A stretch of 64,000 nucleotides of DNA from Paguma larvata (taxonomy: Eukaryota; Chordata; Mammalia; Carnivora; Viverridae): the NCBI GenBank assembly GCA_030068075.1, contig CM057825.1, forward strand, positions 82,599,123 through 82,663,122. The letters run 5' to 3'. Numbering within the stretch: position 1 is the stretch's first letter; every line of letters starts with the position of its first letter. This document shows, one piece after another, positions 1 to 10,431 of the stretch. The notes under the pieces were generated by a model. It searched no databases and was not told where the DNA came from. It saw only the letters and a list, made by a program, of their open reading frames with translations. A program made the position numbers and the translations under genes.

Positions 1-960
1 CAGTTAGCATATACCCTGGTTGACTTAAGCCAATCACTGAGGTGCATTCCCCAGCCACAGGCATTGGTTCAAAGATCTGTAGGTTCAAAGTCAGAGGGAT
101 TAAGACAGTGGGAGTTTTCTGAGATGCCTGAGAGAGAAGCAGGTGTCTTTCTTCTTGAAAGAGTAAAAGGGATGGAATTGCTACCATCCATCATCTTCCT
201 TTGGCATAATGTGGGAATAAATGAGGGCAGTAGTTGTCACCCTGTATCTAGACAATAGGGTATCCATTGTATGTAGAAACTTAAAATTAATACTAAAATC
301 TACTAAAAGAGTGATTTCTTTTATCACAATTTGCCAGCAATTCTGAACAATGGCAGTGATAGAATAATCTTCCCATTGAGGGTAGACAGTTCTACTTGTA
401 CTCCCTTCTTCCCCCCACCCCACCTTCTTGGCACCCACTGCTTCTCCCATACAGAGCCTGAGACTTCTACACAATGACCAACAAATAAAGAACTCTAGTC
501 TTCATATCCCAAAGCTTCAATCCTGGCCGTGCCAAAAATCAGCCTTAACTATGGACGTTCTGTTGCATCAGAAGCAAAATTTCTTTTCTGCTAAGGCCAG
601 TCTGGGTCCAATTTTCAAACACATCAATCCAAACGGTTTTTGTTTCTTATTTTAAATAAAAACTTTCAGGTAACAAATTTATCAATATGTGATACAATTT
701 AATAATTGTTAACCACTCATAACCTCATTTCATGGTGTTTATTTCTAGTGATTACTAGAAAACCAGCATTTCAGGTATAGAACTCATGCTTATGACTTTC
801 ATTAGGAATGTCTTATTGGTATTGCCTGGAATATTGTTCTTATATATTAAGGTTAATTTTAAGAAAGTACATAAATAAATAGTTATTTTTAATCCATCTC
901 ATCTCATTGGACAACAAACTCTTCAAAGCAAACATCTGCACATGCATTCAACTAATAATG
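1..960. other. non-coding stretch without recognised repeat
   Basis: I see no gene here. The three short open frames (60-97 codons) overlap on both strands and lack any recognisable motif. The first 250 bases faintly resemble an old interspersed repeat (a 'gacttaagccaatcactgag' start), but I cannot name a family. The rest is AT-rich single-copy-looking DNA. Confidence 0.4.
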
Positions 961-1024
961 GTCATATATATATATAAACATATATATGCATATACACATA
1001 TATACACATTAACACACTGATACA
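961..1024. repeat. AT-rich simple repeat (TA/ACAT)n
   Basis: Imperfect alternation of 'atatatat', 'acatatat' and 'atacacat' units, a decayed dinucleotide microsatellite of purine-pyrimidine alternation. Confidence 0.8.
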
Positions 1025-1761
1025 CAGAGGGTCCAGACTTTTGATCAGAATCTATAAACTTTTCTAAGACCAGTATAAACTTTCCTCTAGGCTAGACACC
1101 AAAAGAGTATCCTTCAAATGAATTTATGTTATATTCCTGTTTTGTCCAGGCATCAAATACAGAAGTGTGTTCCATTTTGATTTTAAGCTTAAATTGTTGT
1201 GGATATTATTAGCAAAAAATCTGGTAATAATTCTCTGTAGCCTCTAAAGCATGCTCTTAGTGACCTACCCTGAATAGAGGAGGAAGAATGAGAGATGGTC
1301 TTCCCCTCCCTGCCCCCACATTAGAGCATCAGTCATCTGATTGTTATCTTCATCCTGAGGAAGCTTGGTTTTAAGTTTACCTTTAAATCCTGGCTGATGA
1401 ATGACTATCACTACATGCCCTTTGCCCAATATTTGACTTTCTCCAAAATATATACGTCAACAATTAATAGTCCTCTCAGAGTGCTATGAAATTGGCTTTC
1501 CGATTATGTGATTTAACTGCTACAGTGGTCAGACCAGGTCATGAACACTGCATCTTCGTAGGACAATCTGATAAAATGTACCAAAAGAAAGAGTGAGGAT
1601 AAAAGGGAAAGTGAAAACCTAACCTGGAAAGATATAATCTGCATTTTTACAAAGTCCGAAATGAACAAAGTAATTTCACATATATCCTAATATTTCTAAT
1701 ATTAATTAGTAGTACTGAGATTGTACAATAAAGATGGTACATTAAAAACTGTATTTTATTA
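1025..1761. other. non-coding stretch, nothing recognised
   Basis: AT-rich DNA with no open frame above 60 codons, no recognised transposon and no RNA gene. It is bounded on the right by a reverse CAN-SINE. Confidence 0.4.
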
Positions 1762-1969
1762 TGTTTAAAGTTTATTTATTTATTTTGAGAGAGAGAGAGA
1801 GCACATGCACAGGGGAGGGGCAGATAGAGGGAGAGAGAGAGAATCTCAAACAGGTTCCACACTGTCAGCTCAGAGCCCAACCGGGGCTTGATCTCATGAA
1901 GCTTGAGATCATGACCTGAGCTGAAATCACCAGCTGGACACTTAACCAACTAAAGTATCCAGGTGCCTG
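1762..1969 (-). mobile_element. CAN-SINE (tRNA-Lys derived, feliform type)
   Basis: The plus strand reads the reverse complement of a felid CAN-SINE: a T-rich tail ('gtttatttatttattttgag'), a GA-rich block, 'gagatcatgacctgagctg', then a decayed tRNA-like head ending 'atccaggtgcctg'. The copy is strongly diverged and has an 'atctcaaacagg' variant middle, so it is an older subfamily. Such elements are non-autonomous and were mobilised by L1. Confidence 0.9.
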
Positions 1970-1995
1970 TAAAAACTATATTTTAATTCAAAACT

Positions 1996-2236
1996 ATAAC
2001 AGCAAACCTTCTATGAGCAATTCATGTGTCAAGAACTATTCTAAGCTATTCTAACTATTCACGTATATTGACTAAATAACTTACCAAAAGGGAAATACCA
2101 TTATCATCCCGTTGCCTTTAAAAAGATGAGAACACAGGCAGAAAGAGTTCAGATAATCCTTACAAAGTCCAGAGCTAGTACATGGCAGAATGAGCATTTG
2201 AACTAAGGCAATCTGGCTAGACACTAAAGTACGTAA
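1996..2236 (-). mobile_element. MIR (ancient tRNA-derived SINE)
   Basis: The plus strand shows the reversed MIR layout: 'aagaactattctaagct', a degraded 'attatcatccc' segment, 'aaaagatgagaacacaggca', then 'gagctagtacatggcagaat' and 'aactaaggcaatctggct'. These correspond to the central core and the tRNA-side part of MIR. The copy is heavily diverged, as expected for a family that predates the placental radiation. Confidence 0.75.
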
Positions 2237-2700
2237 AAATCATCAAGTTGTCTCTCAGTAAGTATTTAAGGATTATACAGCAATGCAATTATATTAAAGC
2301 AGAGTCTATTGGGGTTCTTGTTTTAGGTAAAGAGATGTAGATGTAGATGTATAAAACCTGGACAGAATGTATGGAACTACTATTTGGTAATTCCACAAAG
2401 AGTACTGGTAAGTTAAGGTGAACAATTAAAATATCAAAGAATGGACAGTGAGTTTACCATTTCATTTTTCCCTCTGCTGTCCCCCAACCTGATCTCAATG
2501 CAGTCCAAAATCAGAAGTGAGCACTAGGCTGTAGGAGAGTTCCAGGAGAAGGCTTCTGGTTCTAGATTAAAAAGTTGGAAAGGAAAGACAGCCTAACACT
2601 CAGAAGAGTGTAGATATCCCTTGACTTTGTTTTGTTTTGTCTTTTCTTTCTTCCATCTAAAACAAAAATCATCATTCTAGTGCATACTAGCCCCAAGACA
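2237..2700. other. non-coding stretch, nothing recognised
   Basis: Unique-looking AT-rich DNA between a MIR and the L1. It has a small 'gatgtagatgta' triplication near 2335 and no open frame of note. Confidence 0.35.
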
Positions 2701-2827
2701 TCCAGTGATAACAGTAACAGTGGCAATGAGGGAGACCAGTGGGGCTACCACTCAGAAGGAGGGGAATCTTCCTCTCTGGTTAAGGACCTGTGATCCCAAG
2801 GAGGTAGCAAACCTCTGATGCTTTCAG

Positions 2828-2829
<2 letters not shown>

Positions 2830-2867
<38 letters not shown>

Positions 2868-2873
2868 TCTCTG
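2830..2873. repeat. (CT)n microsatellite
   Basis: Near-perfect CT dinucleotide run with one CCCT interruption. It lies in the 5' part of the L1 and is probably length-polymorphic. Confidence 0.95.
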
Positions 2874-3509
2874 CTTTTGCATCTTGGTCCCAGATGTGGG
2901 AATAGCCCTGAACTGACACAGTAGAATGGGGCAAGCAAATCCCCAGATCATTGGCCAGAGGATCAAACAGGGAACCCCAAACACCTAGAGAGTATTGGGG
3001 AGATCACCATGAGGGAGGAGCTCAGAAAAGCAATCTTGTAAAGTTCTTTATAAACCCCCGGGTTCATCTCCAAGTTATACACAAATGGACCTAATTCTAG
3101 TGAGCATAAAAAAAAATATATATTTGAGAAGGCAAGTAACAGCAGAGTTCATGCCCAAATTGGCCAATAGATTGCAGGCACTTGAGACAAATTCAAACAG
3201 AATTTGAAAAGATTTGAAAACTATACTGGAATTGGTCCATAGTAGGGAGTTTGGAACTTATAACCTTAAACTAACCATATCAACTTCTTTTTTTTATTAT
3301 TTTTTTATTTTTTTATCACTATTCTCCATAGGATTTAAACAAGGCTCAGAGATTAGTAACATAATAGTTGAACGATCCAGGTACAATCCAAAATCACTTG
3401 GCATGCAGAGAACCCAGGACAGTCTCTGCTCATATGGAAAAAGATAATAATCCTGAGATGAAACAAATTTTGGAATTAAGTTACAAAAGTTTAAAATAAC
3501 TACCATAAA

Positions 3510-3700
3510 GGCACCTGGATGGCTCAGTTGGTTAAGCACCTGACTTCGGCTCAGTTCACGATCCCATGGTTCCTGAGTTAGAACCCTGCATCAGATTCTC
3601 TGCTATCATCACAAGGCCTGCTTCAGATTCTCTGTCTCCTTCTCTCTGCCCCTCCCCTGCTCTCTCTCTCTCTTGAAAACAAACATAAAAATATATTAAA
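3510..3700 (+). mobile_element. CAN-SINE inserted in L1
   Basis: The tRNA-like head begins 'gcacctggatggctcagttg', followed by a degenerate B-box part, CT-rich 3' sequence and an A-rich tail near 3680-3700. L1 ORF1-type sequence lies on both sides, so the SINE came after the L1. Confidence 0.9.
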
Positions 3701-4443
3701 AGAACTATATAAAAGAATATATATATATGATATAAATATCTGAATGAATTAGAGATGAGTCAGTGAACTTGCTCTATCAGTAGCAATTATCCAGTATGAA
3801 CAAATGAGAAATAAAACATGTAAAAATTTTAAATAATTCCTAAAAAATGTCATTCATGTCATGAGAATCCCAGAAAAGAGGAAAAAGAAGAATGTGATGG
3901 TAAAACATTATTTAAAGAAATAATGGTTAAATAATTCAAAGTTTAGTGTAAGACTTAAATCTATATATACCAGAAGCTAACAAAAGCCTAAACAAGACAA
4001 AGACAAGGAAGTATATTCCCAGAACCATAACAAAACTGCTAAAACTGACGACCAACAAAATATATTGAAAATGGAGAAAAATGACATTATCCATAGTGAG
4101 AACAACAATACAAATAATAATGGGTTTCTCATTAGAAATCATGAAAGCCAGAAAGAAGTGAAACAATTTTTTTAAAGTGTGAAAAACACAACTGTCAACT
4201 GAGAATTCCGTAGCCAGCAAAAATACCATTCATGAAGGAAGATAAAATAAGACCTTTCTCAGATAAAGGAAAGCTAAGCCTGTTCTTAAAGTATTGGTAA
4301 ATGAACTTCTTCACACAGAAGGAAAATGATAACAGAAGAAAATCTGGAACATGAAGTACAAAACAAATGTCACAAATAGTAAGATTCCAGATAAAATCTT
4401 ATATATTGCTCTTCTCAAATTTTAATAAGACATTTGATCATTG

Positions 4444-4444
4444 G

Positions 4445-4486
<42 letters not shown>
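4444..4486. repeat. (TG)n microsatellite in L1
   Basis: About twenty uninterrupted TG units within the L1 between its ORF1-side and ORF2-side sequence. The same strand gives a low-complexity Cys-Val frame that is not a protein. Confidence 0.95.
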
Positions 4487-4949
4487 TATAACATGAAGGG
4501 ACAGGGAAAAAGAAATCTATATTGTGATGAATTTTCTGTATTCAATTTGAGGTGAGTGTAGAACTCAACACACACCCACATAGATGCAAATATACAAAGA
4601 AACTCATTAAAAGAAAAAAAGAAAAATTATACTACTTACAATATTTAAATAGCATGACAAAAACACAAGAAAAGGGAAAAAGTTTCAGAATACAGAGGAA
4701 GCATTTAGAAAACAAATAATACAATGATAGGTTTAATTTCAAATATATTAATAAATGTAAATGTTTCAAACAAACCAATTAAAAGATAGGGACCATCGTA
4801 ATGGACTAAAAGTCATGGGTTAAATATATGGAATCTACCTCAAATTTTCTTTAAATACAATGGTATACGTTGGGTAAACATAAAAAGATGAATGAAACTA
4901 TACCATACAAATCCCCTCCCAAAAAAAAAGAAAAAAAAAAAAAAAGAAA

Positions 4950-5765
4950 AAGGCTGAAGATGATATCAGTAAAAATGGCAGAATAAAGACCTCTAAAAAT
5001 TATCTTCTCCATAAAAGCAATGAGGAAAGTGACAAAACAGAAATAATTAACTTTTCAAAATGCTACAAATTAGCCAAAAGCTGCATCGATGCAAGGAGTA
5101 TTTATTCAAGAAAAATGGCTGAATCTCATTGAGAAAAGCAAGCTTTGTGGTATTTTAACTTGCCCTATTCCCAATCACCTCTCTCCAACTTGGCGGTTGT
5201 CTTGAAAACTGACAGCTGCAATCACAATGAAAACCAGCCTCCTGGCAAACGCTGAGGAGGGAGAAATGGGCTGGAGTTCTTTCCAAGCCTCATTCCCAGA
5301 AAATGTCATAATTTGACCTGTCAGGTGATATCCTGGAAGTCCCCACTTGCAAGCCTGTTTTTATTTGACCTGAGATCTCCCAGTGCGAAGAGCCTTTTCT
5401 CCAGGGGCTTTTGCTGAAAGCAATTAGATGCAATTGATGGAATGCATGGCTGCCTGAGGCAGTGGATGACAGTTGGAGCACACAACGGGCTACCCAAAAA
5501 GGCTTTAAAGAAAAAAACTGGAGAATGAGATGATCATAATGGCTTTGAAGCTCCAACAGATTCATGGGAATCAGGAAGACTACATGCAAGAACAGGGGTA
5601 CATGCCCAGGTCTAAATGCATCTGTAGAACAGATCTGAGGAGGCCCTAAGAACTCACCTCACCTTGAATTAACCTGGAGGCTCTGCTCAAGGAGGAAGCG
5701 ATGACCTATCAAAATCAAACTTTTGAAAGACAAAGAGAAAGAGAGACATTGGAAAGCAACAAGAG
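4950..5765. other. GC-richer block of unknown identity inside L1
   Basis: L1 ORF2 sequence stops after an A-run at 4921-4945 and resumes near 5770. In between are about 800 bases that are visibly richer in G and C and do not align in my reading with the expected ORF2 segment. The start ('aatggcagaataaagacctc') and the end ('aagcaacaagagagaagcaa') recall 5' parts of other mammalian LINE subfamilies. It could therefore be a nested LINE fragment or part of a composite L1. The open frames here (about 99 codons) show no known domain. Confidence 0.4.
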
Positions 5766-5932
5766 AGAAGCAATTCAATGCTTACACACCACAGGGTTAA
5801 TTCCCTAAGAAGATATAGCAACTCTAAATGTGTATATTTGTAACAACAGACCTTCAAAACACATGAAGCAACTGACTAACAGCATTGAAAGGAGAGATAT
5901 AAATATCTACAATTATAGAGGCATCAATATTT

Positions 5933-6367
5933 CTGTATCATTTCCCTATGGCCACCATAACAAAGTACCACAAACTGGGTGGTTTAAACAATAGGAATGC
6001 ATTATCTCACAGTTCTGGGGTCCAGTGGTCTAAGAGCAAGGAGTCAGCAGGTTTGGCTTCTTCTTTTGGCTGTGAGGAAATTTTTGTTTCATGCCTCTTT
6101 TCTAAGCTTCTATTAGTTTGTTGGCAGTCTGTGGTACCCCTTGGTCTCCATTCTCTCCACATGGCATTCTCTCTGTGTATGTGTCTGTCCAAATCTCTCC
6201 TATTTATAAGATTACTATCCAAGTCGGATTTGGGTTGCATCCTATTCAGCATGACATCATCTGAACTAATTACATGTGCTATAGCCCTGTTTCTGAATAA
6301 CATCATGTTCTGTAGTACTGGGGGTTAGAACTCCAACACGGCATTTTGATGGACACAATGGAACCCA
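5933..6367 (-). mobile_element. MaLR/ERVL-type solo LTR, nested in L1
   Basis: The plus strand begins 'ccataacaaagtaccacaaa' and continues 'ctgggtggtttaaacaata' and 'tctcacagttctgggg'. This is the reversed 3' end common to MLT-type mammalian LTRs. It ends 'gacacaatggaaccca'. L1 ORF2 sequence lies on both sides ('attatagaggcatcaat' left, 'actctctcagcaaca' right). It is a solo LTR without internal retroviral genes. The 126-codon frame at 5948-6328 falls inside it and is not a gene. I cannot fix the subfamily. Confidence 0.7.
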
Positions 6368-9060
6368 TAGTAATTACTCTCTCAGCAACAGATAAAAATA
6401 GTAAACCAAAACTCAGAAAAGGATAGATAAGAAATGAATGGAACCATCAACCCCTGGACCTAATAAACATCTATAGAATATTCTTTTTGACAGCTGAATA
6501 GATACATACACACACGCACACACACATTTATAGATACATATGTAGAATTCACCAAGATGAACCTTGTCTTGGGTAATTAAAAAAATAATAATCCATGGGT
6601 TAAATAGAAGTCCCCAGGAAAATTAAAACTATTTTAAACCAAAAGAATATGGAAAAATAAGAGAAAAATTTTGTGAAGCTGATAAAACAGTGTTTGGAAG
6701 GAAATTTGCAGTAGTGAATATTTTCTTCATAAAAACAACACTGATCTCATGTTAATTAAATACGCTTTCATGTAAAGAAACTAGAAAAAGAGAAGCAAAA
6801 CAAACATACACTAAGTAGATGAGAAATAATAGTAAAGATAAAACTTGCCTATTAGAAAAAAGATAAATCTCTAGTGATATTGACAGTGAAAAAAAGAGAG
6901 AAGATACAATTTACCTATTTCAAAAATGAAAGAGATATCATTACCATGTCCACCACAGAAATTAAAGGAAAATAAGAAACTACTATGAAAAGTCTAAAGA
7001 TATAAATATATCAACTTTGATAAGATTTACTAATTTCTCAGAAAATGCAATTTAAAAAAAACTCAAACAATAAGAAATAGGTAACCATAATATTTCCAGA
7101 ACTATTACAGAAATTATACTTATAATTTAAAACTTTCCAAAAACACTATCACCAGGCCTAAATCATTTAGCTGGTAAATCCTACCAGATTTTAAAGAAGA
7201 AATAACACCAATTCTATACAACCACTTCCAGAAAATAATAAAAAAGAACATTTCCCAACTTATTTTATGAAGTTTCATTACCCTGATATGCAAATCAGAT
7301 AAAAACAGTTAAAATAAAACAAAGCAAAACAAAATAAAACTATAAACCCATCCCTCATAAACATCAGGATATGAACAAATGAAGTTTATCTTTGAAATGC
7401 AAGGCTAATTAAATACTCAGATAATCAATGTAGTCCACCATTAATAGTCTAAATTAGAAAGTCTAAATGGTCATATCAATTGGTGCAGGAAAAATATTTT
7501 TAAAATTCATCATCCTTTTATGATAAACACTTGCACTAAATTAAGAGTAAAAGAGAATCCTCAATTTGATAAAAGACATCTACAAAAAACTTACAGGTAA
7601 TATCTACTTTAAAGATGAATGCTTCCTTGCTAAGATCAGAAACAGGCAAGAATTTTCTCTACCCTCTCTACTCCTATCCAACATCATACTAGAAGTTGCA
7701 GTTGGTATTGGAAGAAATAACATTATGGTCTACATGTAAAATTACAAGGAAACCACAAAAAATTCCTCAAACAAAACATGAATTAGCATCTTTGCGGGAT
7801 ATAAGATCAACACAGAAAAATCAGTAAATTTCTATATAATATGAAGCAATGTACAATTGGAAAGCCCAATTTAAATAATCAATTATCAAAATATTATTAT
7901 TAATTTATCAATATAATAAAATATATACAGAGTCTGTGGCTGAAAACTGTAACACTTGAAATAAATCAAATAAAATTTAAATAAATTAAGAGATATATAC
8001 TGTTAATAGATTAGAAAATTCAGCGTGGTAATAATGCCAATTTTCCCCAAGTAATTTATAGATTTCATGCCATTCCATTTAGAAACATAAAACACTTATA
8101 GATATAGGATATAGATATAGATATAATTGATATAAATATATATATATATATAATGTTGATATGAGATATACATATACTAAAACAATGTTTATTGAATAAG
8201 AACATAAACAATAGACTGGGAGAAAATATTTACAAATCACATATTTATCAAAAGACTTTTATCCATAATAATAAAGCTCAACCGTAGAACAGAAACAACT
8301 CAGTTAAAAACTGGGCAAGATACTTAAACGGGTACTTTAGCAAAGAGAATATGCAAAGAAAAAACACAGACATAAAATGATGTTCAATATTATCAGCCGT
8401 TAGGACAATGCAAATTGAAACCACAATAAGATACAGCTACAAACCTGTTAGAATAACTAAATAAAAAAAAAAAAATACTGGTAGTGTTAGTAAGGATGCA
8501 GAGAAACAAGAACTCATATATTGCTAATGGGAAAGTGAAATGCTTTCCAGGAAATGCCCCATAAATGATTTGAGGGTAAGCATTCACTGATCATACGACC
8601 CACCCAAACCCAGAGAAATAAAAGTTTATGTACCCACCAAAAACTGTACACAAAGATGTATAGCGGTTCTATTCATCATCACCCCAAACTGGAAAAGACC
8701 GAATGTCTTTCATCAGAGAGGGGATAAACAAGTACACTACAATGAAAAGGAAAGAAGTACTGATGCAGTAGCCAGGGTGGCTCTCAAAGGCAGTGTGCCG
8801 AGTGAAGGAAACCAATCTCAAATGTTACGTACCATAGGATTCCATTCTTGAAAAACCAAACTATAGAGTTATAGAGAGAACAGATCAGTGGTACTAAGGG
8901 TTGAAAGGGGCTGAGTTTGACTATTAAAGAAAGGATGAGGGAGTTTGGGGTACTGCTTGAACGGGTCTATCTCCTGACTGTGTCGGTGGTTAAATCAATC
9001 TATGCATGCATTAAAATTCATAGAACTGTGCGCCAATAAAAAATCAATTTTTATGTATGA

Positions 9061-9686
9061 TAATAAAAGGCATATTAAATAATTAAAAGGGCTATGATCT
9101 ATTCCCAAAGGAAAGAAGAAGTTTCTTGCACCAAAATGGGACATTACTTAAAAACTGAAATACATACGTGTACCTTGCAGATTGATTCCTAAATTTCAGC
9201 TCTGGGTGATGAAACAGCTCTTAGGTCGCAAACGCATTCTATAGAAATAACATTGAGAACTACTCTGTTACGTAGAGACCCACACAGACACATAAGCATG
9301 AATGGCCAAGAATACAGTATCTTATGATTCCTAACCCTGGCTTTCTCATCTGCACTAATTGAAAGAGCCATAAAACTAAATTATTACTATAGATGCATGG
9401 ACTTTACTATCTGTTCTATATACCTTTCAGCAGAATTTCTTCACTCTGCTCCTGCTGTCCTAACTTCTCAAATAATTTGAGGGGAAACTATGACATTTCT
9501 GACTTCAGAAACTTCTTTTCAAAAGTCAAATAAAGATTTGTGAACATAATTTTAAAGGAATTCATAAGGTTTCAAGCACAGTTCCTTCATATACTTCAGT
9601 GAAATCAATGAAGAAAACATAGTCCAGTCGGGTTGCCAGATTTAGCAAATAAAAATCTTGTATTCTCTCTGGGAACTATATGTCCA
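9061..9686. other. non-coding stretch between L1 and LTR
   Basis: No gene is visible. A short piece at about 9630-9655 ('gggttgccagatttagcaaa') matches a motif I remember from an old mammalian repeat, but it is too short to assign. The rest looks unique. Confidence 0.35.
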
Positions 9687-10141
9687 GGGGCTGATTTTAT
9701 GTGTCAACTTGAGTGGGCTACAAGTGACCAGATGAAGCATTGTTTCTGGGTGTATCTGTGAGGGTGTTTCTGGACAAGATTAACATTTGAATTGGTGAAT
9801 TCAGTAAAGTCGATTGTCCTCCCCAAAATGGTTGGACGTCATCTCATCTGTTGTGGTCCTGAACAGAAAAAAAGGTGGACTGAGAGGAATTCATCCCTTT
9901 TGTTTGTACCTTATCATCTCACCTTCTCTTGTCTGTGACCTACCTTACCTGTTCCCCTGCTTCTTAGGCCTTTAGACTGGGGTTGAATTACATCACCCGC
10001 TTCCCTGGGTCTCCGGCTTTCAGATGGCAGATCATAGGATATGACCACCTCCGTAGTCACATGACACAGTCCCTCACCATAAATGAATAAATGAATGAAC
10101 AAATGAATGCCTCTATAGGTTCTGTTTCCCTGACTAATTCT
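9687..10141 (+). mobile_element. MLT2-type ERVL solo LTR
   Basis: It starts 'ggctgattttatgtgtcaac', then 'ttgagtgggct', 'gggtgtatctgtgagggtgt' and 'gattaacatttgaattggtg', and ends 'aggttctgtttccctgacta'. This is the order of the mammalian MLT2 LTR of ERVL endogenous retroviruses. No internal genes flank it. Short frames on the reverse strand are by-products. Confidence 0.75.
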
Positions 10142-10287
10142 ATGTGTGTGTAGACTATAACTGTTTCATTTAATATACGAGAAAAATAAGGTCTAGATAT
10201 GTTATACACATTTTCTAAATTAGGCCATGAGTTCAGATCTTTTTTCAAATTTAATTACCCTGAGCCAGAATCAAAAATTCAAATCAG

Positions 10288-10431
10288 GAGCACCTGGGTG
10301 AGTCGGTTGGTTAAGCATCTGACTCTTGAATCAGCTCAGGTCTTGATCTCAGTGTCATAGTTTGAGCCAACTGTTGGGCTCCACGCGGGGTGTGGAGCCT
10401 ATGTAAAAAAGAAAAAAAGAAAAAATAAAAA
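10288..10431 (+). mobile_element. CAN-SINE, short variant
   Basis: The head 'gcacctgggtgagtcggttg' is followed by a body that goes directly to 'gggctccacgcggggtgtgg' and an A-rich tail (10404-10431). It lacks the long CT-rich segment. This is the short older carnivore CAN-SINE form. Confidence 0.85.

Larger units (their letters stand above)
2700..9060 (+). mobile_element. L1 retrotransposon, old L1M-type, decayed and interrupted
   Basis: One long forward L1. Sequence resembling the L1M 5' region and ORF1 start occurs at about 3370-3510 ('ccaggtacaatccaaaatca', 'cctgagatgaaacaaatttt'). ORF1-side sequence continues at 3735-4360 ('gtcagtgaacttg', 'aaactgtcaactgagaattc'-like). The start of ORF2 is near 4740, the endonuclease part near 5800-6600, the RT part near 7140-7740, the C-terminal part near 8190-8640, and the 3' UTR runs to about 9060. 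No reading frame survives. Part of the RT catalytic region and about 0.5 kb of ORF2 after it are missing. Three foreign blocks interrupt it: a SINE, a GC-richer block and an LTR. The exact subfamily (L1MA, MB or MC) cannot be set by eye, and the 5' limit is uncertain. Confidence 0.8.

Noticed and set aside
5948..6328. 126-codon frame and a 99-codon reverse partner
   Set aside because: Both lie inside a MaLR-type solo LTR nested in an L1, and the reverse frame follows the LTR sequence.
8100..8160. AT-rich palindrome-like 'tatatatata' segment
   Set aside because: It is a simple repeat at a deletion point in the L1, not a structured inverted repeat.
2700..9060. Possible reverse-transcriptase gene
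   Set aside because: Sequence similarity to L1 ORF2 is clear, but no frame longer than about 130 codons remains and parts of the RT region are missing. It is a dead retrotransposon, not a gene.
9687..10141. Possible endogenous retrovirus
   Set aside because: Only an LTR is present; no gag, pol or env-like sequence and no second LTR nearby.
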